Part shown: positions 1 to 13,394 of the stretch, one piece after another | Layout of the letters: every line of letters starts with the position of its first letter | Numbering within the stretch: position 1 is the first letter of the stretch | From: Polytrichum commune | Lineage: Eukaryota > Streptophyta > Polytrichopsida > Polytrichales > Polytrichaceae | DNA length: 64,000 nucleotides | NCBI GenBank assembly: GCA_950295325.1 | Contig: OX485808.1 | Coordinates: 43,175,180 to 43,239,179 of the forward strand | Direction of reading: 5' to 3' | Notes under the pieces: model-generated | Database searches by the model: none | The model's input: only the letters and a program-made list of their open reading frames with translations | What the model was told of the DNA's origin: nothing | Made by a program: the position numbers and the translations under genes

Positions 1-7
1 TAACTTA

Positions 8-3000
8 ATGATCATGGCAGTGCTGTCCTCGTCCTGCTCTAGTTCCTTACTCTTGCTTCGCGTCTCTAGTGCTGCCTTCTCAACACACCGCGCAACTTGC
101 TCCAGAGCAACCACCTCACGCTGCCAAATCTCCACAACCGCTATTTTCTGTCGCGGTTTGCGCACAGCTGCAGCTGCTCCCGCGCTCGCAACAAGCTCGT
201 CGTCGGTGTTCGGGAAGAGGTTGGTAGGCGCAGCAGAAGGCGTGGTGAGGAAAGCGGCCTTCATTGCCGTCACGCTGGGGACCGGGGCTTCCACCATGGC
301 ATCCGCCGCGCAGGTTGGCAACAAGAGTATCTACGACTTCGTGGTGAAGGTGAGCACGGAATTCGTGACAGCCGCATAATATTTTTCTCTTGTGCAACCC
401 GGAGACGATCGTAAGAGAGTGTGGTTTTTCTTGGAAATCTTGCGGACATGGCTTCCATCAGTTAGCGCAGGCCTGGGTTCCTTTCTTTGCATTTCTGTGC
501 AATTAGACGTGCTTTCGGCTGCCAATGGAAGTTCTTCTCCGGAGTGATGTAGCCAGTCAGGTCGGAACACGAGTCATATGTCATGTCCAATTAGCAGTCA
601 TGTCATGTCGTGTTGTGTAATTCGAAGATGGTTGCAAGAGAGTGTATGGATTTGCGTGGAAATCTTGTGGATACGGCTTCTATCAGTTACCTCACGGGTT
701 CTTTCTTGTCATTTCTGTGCAATTAGACTTGCGTTCAGCTGGTAATTTGACTTCCTTCCCCGGAGTGGTGTAGCCGGTCAGGTCGGGATCAAGTGTATTT
801 AGGACTTTGTGGTGAATGTGCGAACGGAATTCGTGAGATCCACATGTCATATCATGTCGTGCTGTGTATTTTGGAGATGATTGCGAGAGTGTGCGATTTT
901 CTTGGAAATTTTGCGTTCAGTCTCAATTGGGTAGCGCAGGGGTTCTTCTCTTCATTTCTGTGCAATTAAACCTGCGTTCAGCTGCCAATTGGACTTCCTT
1001 CCCTAGGAGTGATGTAGCCAGTAAGCGAATTGCGAATATGGAGATATTGTTTCTGGTCGGTGTGAGATTTGCCCTGGTGTTGGAAGAGGGACGATGTGGT
1101 GCTGTTCAATTTTTTAAATAATTGCGAGAGTGTGGATTTTCTTGGAAAATTTACGGATGTGGCCGTAATTAGTTAGCACAGGGGTTCTCCTCTCCATTTC
1201 CGTGCAGCTAGACGTGATTTCAGCTGCTAATTGGACTTCCTCCCCCTGGAGTAGACAACTACGGATTTGGAGATTTTCGCTTTTCGGTGATGTGTCCCGG
1301 TAATGGCAGAGGGACGATTTTTCCTGGATGCGGCTGCAATAATCGAGCGCAGCAGTTCAATCGAATCGATCCATTTGTGCTAAGATGTGCGTGCAGCTGC
1401 CAATTGGACTTTTCCTCTTTTGAAGTGCACAGCTAGTGGATTAATATGGGCATGGAAATTTTGGATGTTCGGTGTGTGTAATATGAGTGTGTGAATGAGC
1501 GGAAGGGAATGGAAGTTCTGGCGCCGGGGATACAGATGGTGTGCTGCTGTATTTCTTGAAGGGATTGTGGGATGCAGAGAGTGTAGTCAAAGGAAAATTC
1601 TGCGGACTGGCTGCAATTAGGTAGCGTCCTTTTTGGCACTTAGACGTGCATCTAGCTATTATTTGGCTGGTTTTGCGGAGTGACATAGTGAGTCAGACGC
1701 GGAGATTTTGCTGGCGGTCGTTGTGCGATTTGATCTTTTGGAGGCGATGAAAGAGATTGCAAACGTAAATGATGTCCTACATCTTGCCGTGGGAAATGTG
1801 GGTAACGAAGTTTTCTTTGAAACTTTTGCGCACATGATTGCGTTCAGGTGGCGTTAGGGCTTTTTTGGTTGTCGGCATTGAGCTGTTGATTGAATGTTTT
1901 CCCTCGTACGCATGGCGTGGGGTGGGTAGACCACGTGTGGTACATAATTACAGACATGGAGAGTGTGCCGGTCACCTCTTTCGTCAGTCATGGAGAGTGT
2001 GGCTGACAGCATCCGGCACATACAGTCGCCTCTTTTCTGATTTGTAATCAATTGAGCATGTGTCCAAGCCATTGGCGTGTCGTTGAAGCCGAGAAAATAT
2101 TATTTGGTTGCATCCACCGCCAATATCTCCCCTAATACACATCTCTTGGCATTTACAGTCTCTATGCTAACAGTTTGTTCGGGACGCCTCAACCATTGCC
2201 CTCGACTTAAACTAGTCATTCCTTCAGCTTGATACTGATTTCCCAGGAGAGTTGAAGATAACCGAATACATGTGAATAAAGCGCGGTTGCAAGGGGAAAG
2301 GTCACATTTTGATTATGGTGTGTTCCTGGATTGGTGTTAGTTTGCAGAAACTAGCGAAGCTTCAACGAAATTTAGTTCCACAAGCTTATCCCAGCTTTCT
2401 AAGAACTAGTTTAATCTCCATGAAGTTGTGCCTCTTGGTTCAGGTTGCTTCTAGTGGCAATCTTTTCTGATGCATCATGACATTTTTGGATGAACCAGGA
2501 CATTGATGGCAGTGATGTGGAATTGAGCAAGTACAGGGGCAAGGTCCTCCTCATCGTAAATGTGGCCTCTGCATGGTAAGTTTCTTTATCAATTGCGACT
2601 TTGAGATACTTCGTCTATTACGAGTCCTTGATTTGGGTATACTTATGCAAAATTGGAATGTATTTTTGTTGGTCTTAGTGCATTGTTGAGACCTTATTAG
2701 TCTTTGAAACATGTCAGCGAATTTGCAACCAGACACAGTCATCGTTATAGTTTCCAGTTTTGGTTTTGACATTGTGAAGGGTTTCAACAATGCTAACATG
2801 TGTTTTGCATCATCTGATGTCTGCAGCGGTTTGACGACAAACAATTACACTGAACTTGCTGAGATCTACAGCAAGTATAAGAATCAAGGTGAGCTGTATG
2901 GAACATATTGTTTTTGACATATGCCTGGGTGTGACTTAGGGAAGGTTTGGAACTTGGGTTCCTAGAATGTGATGATGGGTGGATTGCTTACATCTGATCA

Positions 3001-3974
3001 CTGTATCTTGCATGTCCGCATCTTCCACATCTTCCAAGAACTTCTTTTTCTCGTTAGATTTGGAGATTTTAGAGCTCAGGTTAGCGACGTCCTTAAGGAT
3101 CCCTTCCCGTTCTGGTAGGTGCAATAGCCTAACTATTTACACTGTGATATGGTGTGCCAGACTTTGAAATCTTGGCATTCCCTTGCAACCAATTTGGAGG
3201 TCAAGAGCCTGGCTCAAATGAGCAAATCAAGCAATTTGCTTGCACCAGGTTCAAGGCTGAGTACCCAATTTTTGATAAGGTACTTACCATTTGCTGAATT
3301 TTTTGTTTGTTTGTTTTGTTTTGGTTTAAATGTTGCAATGGTGTCTCTGTTTTAGTCAAGAACATGTGGGCAGCAGGTGGTAACTTGTGAACGTTTTGTT
3401 GGGGTGACAGATTGATGTGAATGGCTCAAAGGAGGCGCCACTTTACAAGTACTTGAAGTCACAGAAAGGTGGAGGCTTGTTGGGCGACAGCATCAAGTGG
3501 AACTTCGCCAAGTTCCTTGTTGACAAGAATGGGAAGGTCGTTGACCGATATGCTCCCACCACCTCTCCTTCCCATATTGAGGTATTTTTTTTTACGGACC
3601 CATGAAATGCCTCCATAAATTTTTGTTCCATGTGCATCACTTTAGGAATAAATTCAAAAAGGCTCTTTAGAGTGTAGGAATTGTGGCTGAAAGATGTGAT
3701 TGTTAACTAGCAGCGAGTTTCTTTGTAATATGGTTACATGCCATTTCTGTGTGGAATATAAACATAAGATTTGGTGGCTTCTGAATGGGTGATGGATGTG
3801 ATGATCAAAAATCTCACTGTGTCGAGTGTGTTGTGTACTCCACAGCTGTTTTTAGCAAAGAAGAGTGTATTAGGAAGAATATTGTTAGGCCAGAACCCCA
3901 CCTCTGACTCACCATCGTCTGTGCAATGTCTGCTGTAATTGCAGAAGGACATCAAGAAGTACCTCGATGCTTGA
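8..3974 (+). CDS. GPX: Plastid-type glutathione peroxidase (thiol peroxidase), six exons
   Basis: Exons read by GT-AG and conserved frame: 8-349, 2499-2575, 2827-2888, 3161-3279, 3411-3581, 3945-3974, giving 266 residues. The protein reduces hydrogen peroxide and lipid hydroperoxides; plant members use thioredoxin rather than glutathione and have cysteine instead of selenocysteine. Visible motifs: NVASACGLT with peroxidatic Cys140 (its codon is split by intron 2), [14 protein letters not shown] with Cys169 and Gln171, [11 protein letters not shown] with the usual resolving Cys188, and [10 protein letters not shown] with Trp230-Asn231. Residues 1 to about 95 are rich in Ser, Ala, Arg and Thr, as expected of a chloroplast transit peptide; the catalytic core begins at [12 protein letters not shown]. 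Met97 lies in a strong initiation context (ccaccatggc) and would give a 170-residue form without the leader. Only 7 bp precede the first ATG, so the promoter is outside the window. All junctions keep frame and no lesion is seen. Confidence 0.95.
402..1695 (+). repeat. Degenerate tandem repeats in GPX intron 1
   Basis: Intron 1 of the peroxidase gene contains about six diverged copies of a unit of roughly 150-180 bp, spaced about 190-280 bp apart. Copies start near 402, 624, 873, 1117, 1311 and 1588. Each has in order a 'gcgagagtgtggattttctt' type start, a 'catttctgtgcaattagac' type middle (weak in the last two copies), a 'tgcgttcagctgccaattgg' type segment and a 'ccggagtgatgtagccagt' type end. 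The copies decay progressively to the right. The array accounts for most of the first half of this intron. Confidence 0.8.
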
Positions 3975-6900
3975 GCGATTATATCACATACAGGAGCTGA
4001 AGTATATTTCTTACTGGTTTTGTCATTTGCCATTGCTTAGGATTTGTAGTTATTTGTGTACATTGGTGTGAAGCATACACAGGCTTCTGATTTTGTCCAA
4101 TACTTTGCCCCAATTTTGTAAAGGCAGCAATACTACTCTTCATTTTAGTGTACTACCTCTCCTTGCAACCAGGGGGCATGGGAACATCTTGAGACTTGAA
4201 CTCACTCACTAATGTGTTTCAACTGCGTTAATGTCAACTTATTGAGCACAATAATGCCACCAATATGACACTTTCCGTGGAAACCAAGAATGACACAAAG
4301 TTGACAGACGAATACGACATTCAATCCACTGGATTCCAATAGTGACTGCTTGTGCAGTTGTCGAAATTTGGAGCAGATCTGGAACAAGGAATAACGAATG
4401 TTGTTGCAACTTGTAAGTATATCTGTATTCTATACTTCTGAAAGAGGATAGGATTATACCTAACCTATGCCACCTTACACATGGCCTTGTTACCTGTCCG
4501 GTTTGTGATACCTGAGATGCTGGCGGGAGGCTACTAGATACACTGGTTTCATGCTGATCTGAAGACTTTGAAAACAGTCCTTCTGGACCTGTTGAACGAA
4601 CCGGTTGGTACCTTGCTGATGAGGTCAGAGAATCTCACCTTGCCTTCATAAATCTCGTGACCACACGAATTGTTAATGATCCCTCAGCACATGTGAAATA
4701 ATGGGTGTGGCATCCACTAACCGTAAAAGCTGCCTCCACACATATTCACTCATAAATTCGGATGCTAGCTAGAACAGCAGGCAAACATACTTGCTCCTAG
4801 CTAGGTAATAAGTTAACTACTGCAGCAGTGGTGTCAACAAGTCAACCGTTCTGAAATTCTCCTCCTATTGCAGCTGGAATTATGGTAGACTTTCTGATTG
4901 TGCGTGTTAGGTGTGTAGGCCAAATGTGGTTACCTTTCTTATAGTCAGAAGTCTAAGGTATGTGGGCCTTACGCGGTCAGTCTCTAGCTCTTTGCCCACC
5001 TAATTTTTGAATAGGAATGTAGACATGTCTTAAGTGAACATTTTTCTGACACACAACCACCCGCACAGTGTTCAGGGAGATTTCTGGGCATAATCGGTTG
5101 AGATCCTAGTGTTTGCAAGTCCAACTGGTTGCCTGTTGACATCCTCCGGTTTTCCTGTAGTCTTCAACTTCGACCGGTTATTTCTCAAACTCAACCGGTT
5201 CATCTGTAACTAACTGCCAGTTCTCCCCAATCATTGCACCTGCGATGGTGGAATTGTGGTTCGGGTCCACTTTCAACCACCACTGCGAATTTTTTCCATT
5301 TATGCGCGATGACTGCGATAGTTGAAGATTAGATTTGTCCTCAACGATTGTTTCTCTCATTGGTTTGATGTGTAGAGTGGATACAAGCACTTTTATGGAT
5401 TCTAGTGGGAAGGTTGTCCAAGAGTAATCACCTCTGCATTCTCTCACAAGGCCATATAGTAACTACAAACAACATAGAGCCAAAAGAAATAAACGATATT
5501 TATCACAACTACTCCCAACTACACCTTGTATCTTAGTTGGGCAAGTCCGAGTAGTTATGGTTGCCATCAATGTACCTTTTCCCTCATCCCTCAAGAAAAT
5601 AAACTACATCCATTAACCACCAAAACAATGGTTGTGTATGAATGTACCTTAGGATTGAACCCTTCTTGTGGGAGATTTCCAACCCTCTAATTTTTGAGGT
5701 ATTTGCGAATGGAAGTAATGGAGACAACCAATAGCAATCTAAAGGTTGTGGAAATTTTCCTTGAATTCCAAAACTTGAGATTATTTTGCTTTTAAAATAG
5801 GCACACCCCCCCCCCCCTTCCTCAACGGAGAAAGAATTTGTTGCTAAAAGGACACTCCCAACCACTCCCATGTTGAGCCACATGTTGCGTATTTTGGGCA
5901 CTCATTCACCCAAGATCGATCATTTGGAAAACTTGTGCAGTTGGTGGGTGAATTCACTTTCAAATTATGTTACATGCCTTTATGAACTTAGTGACATGGT
6001 AAAGCTAATTCGCACATGATTTCTGAGTATTAATGATCACTTCATGATGTTATTTACCATAATTCAACCTTGAAGTATATATTTCACTATCAAAGATGTC
6101 GGATTAAGACATGTAAGCCTTACATGACAAGGCTAGTTGTTATGAATGGACCCCAAAAAGTTACATGTTAAAATGAAAGTGGACTATGTCCTCAAAATAT
6201 GAACACCAATCTAGGTTCGATTAGTGAACACAATTCGGAGGGTCTATGTGGCCACTAAGAGAAATAGAAATTTCACTATGCATCTCACCTTGATTTCAAA
6301 ACTTGATATATTCTAATTTTCTAATTGTAATCACCACTGTAATGAAATAATGCCCAATCTTATCCAACAATCGGAGTGTTTGTGGAGTTGGAAGTGCACA
6401 CAATTAGAGCACATACCTTACATGAAAGTGGTACAAGATAAGGCTTGTACTTAAGAATGGACACCAAAAAGAGACTAGTCACAATGGGATTGGACTATGT
6501 GCCCCATAATATAGATATCATTCTAGGTTCAATAATTAACATACTTAAAAAACGACCTATACAATTGTTAAACATCTTATAACTTTTACATATCAACTAT
6601 GATTTTGAAACTTAGATCCACACCTAGCCACACACCACTCAAGTAAAATGCTATTTGAATGCTTGTTGTGGGTGCTTAACAAAGTGGTGTGCAATACCAC
6701 GTATAACTAGACTTGGACCTTCAAGGGTTCCTTTCTAAATAAATTGTTCATTTCACCTTTGTTCATGCTTGTTGTGCTATATAAACTTCATTTCACGATA
6801 CCTATCATCAGGAGTGCAGTATAAATCTACCCCTATCACTTTATTACTAATTCATGCTAAAATAAAATCAACAAACTAATTCTAAATGTATGACTTAGGT

Positions 6901-7227
6901 TTAAGTTGACCAAAAATAACAATTATCATGCTCTACATAATAATCGGCATCTTCAACCCTCTTCAAAAGGTACACGACTTTAGGTATGTGAATCTTACAT
7001 TCAACGTGCCACCCAAGTCTCACCAACCCCTATTTTATGAAGGACCTTCTAGACCTATTTTGTCATAGAACAACAACAAAAAGAACCCACTTTTTTTTTC
7101 AACTTTTGGTGGTAAGAAAGAGACCCTATTTCGGAAGAGAATATAACGGCCTAAAGGATCCCTTGAACCTTCAAATGTGGAAAGGAAGGATATAAAGTCA
7201 AATATGAGAACCTACTACTACATATAG

Positions 7228-7276
7228 TTGACTCACCATCATCGTCATCATCATCATCATCACCATCACCATCACA
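7228..7276. repeat. CAT trinucleotide microsatellite
   Basis: A run of CAT/CAC triplets with a few interruptions. It would read as poly-histidine in one frame but has no gene context. Confidence 0.8.
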
Positions 7277-7734
7277 ATAATCACATATATAGAGTAGAGG
7301 CACCTATTCCCGATCAAGATTCATCGGCAATCTATAAGGTATCAGAATTGATGAGGCTGGGATTCAATTTTGATCATGTCGAAATCAATAGTACCATGAC
7401 ACATGTCCTAGTCTTGAGTGTTGGAGTGTGGATAAGTGAGCGATTAAAATGAGCAGTTTCGGTAGACTCTAGACATTAAGAATATGTTTGGACCAACTTT
7501 TGGCTTCCAAAATTCACGGTATTCTTAATTTAAGGAATATAATTACTGAAAAATGCGCAATTCTCCTTATTCCTATCTTCCAACATGGGAAAAACTTGCA
7601 CCACCTCATACTTCTCCATATCTAGTGCAAAATCTCAGGCGATCGGTTACGAGTGCCTCTACTCTAACAGACTCTTTCTTTCTTTTTTGGCACAAATTGA
7701 AAATTCAATTGCAAAAGAACCCACATGCAGGCTC

Positions 7735-7772
7735 ATCATCATCATCATCATCATCACCATCACCACCATTGC
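7735..7772. repeat. ATC trinucleotide microsatellite
   Basis: A second ATC/ACC triplet run about 500 bp from the first and of the same motif. It lies in non-coding sequence. Confidence 0.8.
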
Positions 7773-9396
7773 AATAATTTTTGTTGTACTTCCCTTCATT
7801 GGGTTTACTAAATTTGGCATTCTTTTTGCTTACAATTGCTTACGTGAGCTGCCTATAACTGCACTCGATCCCGCCATCTGGAAGCTGGTGGGCCTCTACA
7901 CTAATACTTATGATGCCAAATTTAGAGCGAACAGGTCAGGCAACTTGTTGCTTCGTTTTTGGAAGCTCCCCGGGCTTCTTCCTCTTGAGCCCTAGCAAGA
8001 GTGCAAGTCCCTTTATTATGATATATATGAAGCCCAAAATGAGTGGTTGAGAGTGTTTTCCAAATATGTTTACGCAAGGTCGAATTCTCCATTTATGACT
8101 TAGTTTTGTTTTGTGAAACTTGGAACAACGTCACTTGTAGCATCCCCACACCAGGAGTGGCGACTGCCCCACAACAACATGAGAGTTTTCACTTCGATAG
8201 GAGTTTTTGTCTTGTATGTAGTGAGGTGCATGGACAAAACGGCAACATGTTACATCTACTGAGGTTATTGCGAGTAGGATGAAAAAAATCCTCACTGATA
8301 GCAATATATTGCGGGAAGAGATGAACTTTCCCTATCATGAGGGACCCCTCTTGCTGCCGAGGAACAACAATTGACCCTAACGTGGGCATGCTATTAATCG
8401 CATGGAGATTTACGGCTTTTATTGCCAAGTTATAGAGCTTGTAATTTTGGTCCATAGAATTAAATGTCATTTGGGAATGAGCTATCTTGAAAATCTTAGA
8501 TATTTTCAAGAGTTCAATGCTTTCAAAAAAAAAGAAAATTGCTAGAGATTAAAGACAACGATCGTCATTCAACCCATATGGATGCAATTTGATATACACC
8601 TTGTACAACTTTCTTTCATCCACCAACTCTTAACAAGGTCTCCAAATGTATGTGCCACATCTTTTATACCATCTTATCATTTATATATGTGAATTATCAT
8701 TGAGCCAAGTTGGAACTCCCATGATTTAAGGACCTAAAAGTACATGAAAATTTTATCATTTTGAAGAATCAATAATAAAATCTTGGTAGATTTCTTCCAC
8801 TTTGTTACTATATTAATCAAAATAAGCGTTCGAATACTAGAAACCCAAGGAGTTGTTGGTTTTTGTGTGGGAGTGGAAGTGACTTTGGTGTGAAAAACAA
8901 AGATAGTGACTTGACACGGTAATGAAGTCACCCCCTTCAAGTAAGGTTGTTATTTCACACGAATGTGCTTCTCAATCATCCAACATATGTAGAAGCTCTA
9001 AAAGAATGCGCATTCCGGATGTTACTTTCAAAAAGAAAATTACTTCACACGAGACTTAGCTTCGAAGAAGCCAATTATTAGTCTAGTTGAAGCCATGCAA
9101 CATGAATCAACCACAAACCCATAGGGTCAAGTTGGTGTATTGGATGGATGAGAGCTCGTGTGTCACAATTCCCTCTCGGTTTTAATTAAGCATATGCTAA
9201 ATTTCACATCACATGGATTGGATGAAATTACTGGCTACATATGATCGCCGCACATTGAATAATCCACTAAGCTTGGTAGTATTTTACAATATCTCTATGG
9301 TGTTCTTCAGGACAATGACCACAAATAATTCAATAACAAACCATCACACCTATAATTGACTTTCTCAAGCTCCTCGATGTAAGAACAACTTTGGTT

Positions 9397-9459
9397 TATG
9401 GTAGAGGGTGCGTAAACCAACATTTCAAGCTATTGCACATACATATGACTACGTGGTTG

Positions 9460-9495
<36 letters not shown>

Positions 9496-10147
9496 CATAT
9501 AAGCCTCTAGGCTAAACATATATGTAGAGAAAGAAAGGAATTACCCTCAATTGAATATTTGATGAACATTCAAAGTCAAAACCAATCCGCAGGCATGTGT
9601 ATGATGACCTTGCATATGATGAGGACCCCCACCTTCGTTGCCTAGAACCAACACAAGACTGTCTAGAACCAATACAACATAGTTGGGTACTAGACCAAAG
9701 CAAGATGAAAGGCCTACTAGTAATGGTGCGCAAAGCCACATGGCCACCCAGCTCGCTTGCAAAACCGTCACCTTGCATCCTGGGTACCGACTCCCTTTAT
9801 GCCTAAAACCGGACCCCTTTGTGTTTTGTGGGTTTTCCTCCTTGGTTGTGTGAATAGAATGGTTAGACCCCCCCCCCCCCCCCGCGCGTGCGGTGTATAG
9901 AATGGTTAGAATATGCATTGACAAGCCGCCCTAAACCCACCTTGAACAAACTTGAGATAGAGTGGAGCCCATTACCTGCCCTACATGGAGGTAGTGAAGG
10001 TCGCTATGAGGTTGCGCCACTGATGGCACCTAAGATTGTCACTCTATGGGCCTGGATGCTCCTACACCATGGGAAACGGTTAAAGGTAGTAGAGTGTGGG
10101 CAATTGCGAGGCGATTACAAATGTTGGTTTTAGCACCCTCTACCTTA
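9397..10147. mobile_element. Non-autonomous TIR element, family E copy 1
   Basis: The ends are inverted: ggtagagggtgcgtaaacc at the left and ggttttagcaccctctacc at the right. The interior (about 9550-9800) is the reverse complement of the copy at 46235-46839, including the block around tgcctagaaccaacacaaga. It carries an AT microsatellite (about 9463-9486) and a 16-base C tract (9868-9883). No transposase ORF is visible. The termini read TAAGGTAGAGGG in the best copies, so the target duplication may be TA, but the palindromic end makes this uncertain. Confidence 0.65.
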
Positions 10148-10524
10148 GAGCATGTTCACTGGTTCTTCATACAATGCCCCATAACAAAAGAGTGTTGGGT
10201 TTAGCCTTGGAGCTAGACCCACGCATCATACCCAACCGCTATACTTCCGTTGGCAGGGCCCAAAAAGCCCTCATGGACTAGAATAGCTTAGGTATATTGC
10301 GGCCCAACTTTCCACTCCTCTATAAGAGAATTAGCTATTGATACCTCACATTCTTTGACCAGATAGAATCTTAGCTTCCAACTATTGCATTTGGCGTACA
10401 ACGTGTGAACATGCCCTTAGGGTTTAAGATTCAAGGTTCATAAGATATAGAACCTACTTGGTTCACATTCACAGTTGCATAAAGGGGTGCATTTAAAAAG
10501 TTGGTTTACAGTGGCCCACATTCA

Positions 10525-10680
10525 TAACATTACTCAATACTCAATGCTCATTTTGTGGGCCCTCGGAATATAACAATGGGACGCTCAAAAATTTGTGGAG
10601 GGAGACTCATATTCATATTGAGCTCCTAACATCCCACTATTATATTCCGAGGGTCCGGGTCATTGAGTGTTCTCATGGTA
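10525..10680. repeat. Short inverted repeat (hairpin)
   Basis: The arms gggccctcggaatataac (about 10557) and ttatattccgagggtcc (about 10641) pair across a centre near 10606. Weaker pairing continues outward (caatgctc against gagtgttc). This is a small MITE remnant or foldback; no other copy was identified in the window. Confidence 0.55.
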
Positions 10681-11826
10681 TTCATCGTTGACCCACATTA
10701 GTTGTCTTGCAGTCACTAGGTCGTAGCTATAAAGGGTATCAAATGAACCTTGGTGCTACATTACAAGTCACAAAGACCACTTCAAATAACATGACACACT
10801 AATTCCAGTATCACACTAAATCGGATATTTTGTGTGGTTTTAAAATATGCCGTATCAAGGGGTCATGAACTTGGCATCATGCCTGGCATGGAGTGGCTAT
10901 TACCTAGTACCTAATCCCATCTTAATTTAAACATGAAATATGTATAAATGTATATACAAACTCCATCATAGTAGTATTTTTTGCATCTAAAGTAGAAATG
11001 GGTTTAGCGTTACCAAAATTTTGATTCCTAAAAAGCACCCTCCATGAAGGAGTAATCATAAATCATAGTTGGAAAGAAAAAGAAAAGAAAAGAAACACAC
11101 ATACGCATGTGCGCACACACAACAATGGCTAGAGAGAATCCACTAAGGGCGTTCTTTATCGTCACTCAACAATTTGGTCATCTAAGTTGTGTGAAGGGTT
11201 ATTTCCAACGATGAGGGGTTTAATAACAAAGTACAAATTACTACAACACTAATATAACAAAGTCATATGAGACTTGTTATTCTTGGAGTCAAGATGAATG
11301 TCCTCTTAAACTTCCAAGTGAAACTCATTAGCAACTTCTTCCAAATTCCATTTCAATCATGTAAATCAATATGTACACATGTGGTGGAAACCATTATAAG
11401 TCAATGCTCACATCAAGGTGTATTATCCGCCCCCTTTAGTATGACATGTTTGGGAAACACAAAAAATAGTTGTATTATCGAGGTGTTCTCTTCACATTAA
11501 TATGACAAATGGCGTAGAGTTGTTGTATTTTCAAGGGAATACGAAAACATAAGTAATATGGGTTTTAAAATATGTACAATGAGTTTAAGTAATACAAATG
11601 GTATGAAATAATAATGTATAACTCCAAACAAATACAAATTTTCTCAAGAACTCTTGAAATAAGAGTCCAAAGATCTTTGGTGTTGCCTACCCATGTTAGC
11701 AGCTGTCATCTTATCTACATTCCCTACTAACTTTTGAAAACTAATAATTCCATTAACATCAAAATATAGAGACTTCTCTAATAAGAAACCAAACATCCAC
11801 GATGCATGACGTTTAGCATCAAGACA

Positions 11827-12129
11827 CTACACAAAATATGATATTTAGTGTTAGATACACTAAATACGAACACTACACTAAATATCACTAACCCTATGAA
11901 AGTAAGTAACATTAAATGTAAACTCAAACACTAAATATCATCTATGGTAATATGTGAAAGTTACATACACGAATTTAGTGTTTAGTAGAAAAGAAGTGGC
12001 AACAAGGAAGGAGGCGGCGGTGCATTTATGTCTAACACTAATTATCAAAGAATTGAAAATTAGTGTTGAGCAGAGTAGGGTGGTAAAACACTAAATCTAA
12101 TCAAACACTAAATATCATATTTTGTGTAG
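11827..12129. mobile_element. CACTA-like MITE with perfect 26-bp TIRs
   Basis: The left end, beginning ctacacaaaatatgatattt, is matched exactly and inverted at 12104-12129. The preceding bases make the left terminus cactacac, which resembles CACTA-type ends, but the right end reads gtgtagta. The interior repeats the 'acactaaata' motif several times in both orientations. At 303 bp it is non-coding and so non-autonomous. The superfamily is inferred from the termini only. Confidence 0.65.
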
Positions 12130-12613
12130 TAATATTATATCACCCGTGTACAAGGCAACATACTAGGCATGTACCCACTCCAACGTTGACCATGTCTATT
12201 CTACACTAGTAACCCTAATTATCATTAAGTTCCCAACAATAAGTGAAGTTCCGAAGTAGTTTCCAAGTGAAAATGGATGTATGTTAGATGTACATAATAC
12301 AGACGACATGAATTTTAGCATTAACTACCTCTTTTAGTATGACAAAACAGAGATTCCAAATGTCGCATTATCGAGTGCCGTAGTCGTATAAAAGGGGGAG
12401 TTTTGAACTAACAAGTTTGGTCTCACAAAAATGTGTCATAATATCGAGGGTGTTGTATAAACGAGTGTCATATTAAGGATAATGTAAAGCGCGGACGCTT
12501 TGTCCGTTGTGCCAAAAAGGTCAACTACTACCGAATCCAAGCCGCATATAATGCGCGCTCAACCCTTAACCTAATACCTTAATATCTCGAGTCATGCATT
12601 GGCCCGCTCTTTA

Positions 12614-13146
12614 GGGCTGCTTTACACTTAGAGGCCGGGCCAATTCGTTGTGTAAGAGGCTTGAAATCCTCATTTGTGATTGGTCAAAAGGCTCAAATCG
12701 GCCCCAACCCCTTTACATCTAGAGGCCGGGCCGATTTGGTGGTATGATTTTTTAAATTAAAAAATGTATGTTATGACACGGCCCGAGCTCGTTGAATTGG
12801 GTGCACCCAAAATGGAAGGCCAATTCTTGGCCTAGAGGCCAATGTCATATTCCACTAAAAAAATCTTCTTAAATAAAGTATAATTTTTTAAAGTGAACTA
12901 GATCCATTGGATTATGTGGAATCTAAAGGCTCTATCTTAGATTATGCTACATCCGTTGGATTAGGCTAATTTTTTTGAATCAGCTTGGCTTCTTGGCCCG
13001 AGGGCCTTTACATATGGGAAAATTGGCCCCCGGTATAATCTTATTATAATGTGTAGTAGAGGCCGGCCTCCAACCCAAAAAAGGCTGAAATTTTGTGCAA
13101 TCGGCCTCAAGGGAAATTGGCCCGGTCTCTAGGTGTAAAGCGGCCC
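12614..13146. mobile_element. Tourist-like MITE, subfamily 1, copy 1 (TTA target duplication)
   Basis: It begins gggctgctttacacttag and ends ctaggtgtaaagcggccc, with TTA directly outside both ends (12611-12613 and 13147-13149). A 3-bp TTA duplication and a GGG/CCC-tipped inverted repeat are typical of PIF/Harbinger-derived Tourist MITEs. The element is 533 bp with no coding capacity. The copy at 15411-15813 lies in the opposite orientation. Confidence 0.8.
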
Positions 13147-13394
13147 TTAGTAGCCTCACCTTTAGTAGGGAATCATCAAATCCACCCAAATTGTCCAAAC
13201 TTCAAGCCCTTGATAAAATAGAATTATAACTTGACACTGAAATCCTTGCAAACATATATTGTCCCACCTCAATAAGAGGAAGCTAATCCCGATCCTTGCC
13301 CTAAATCCTTCCCCTAGGTTATCCTCCCATTCCAATATCTTTATGCAATGCAAATATATCTCATTGTAAGCATGAAGTTTAAGGGTCGGTATTG

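Larger units (their letters stand above)
3975..9396. other. AT-rich spacer without a recognisable gene
   Basis: The first 200-400 bp should include the 3' untranslated region of the peroxidase gene. Beyond that I see no ORF with protein-like composition. The stretch holds dispersed repeat copies (about 6090-6330 and 6400-6640, marked by the 'ggactatgt' block), a C tract at 5807-5818 and two ATC/CAT microsatellites (about 7228-7276 and 7735-7772). The short ORFs over the microsatellites, such as a poly-His one, are repeat artefacts. Confidence 0.6.

Noticed and set aside
7228-7452. ORF with a poly-histidine run
   Set aside because: It is a CAT microsatellite followed by featureless sequence, with no promoter, splice pattern or family match.
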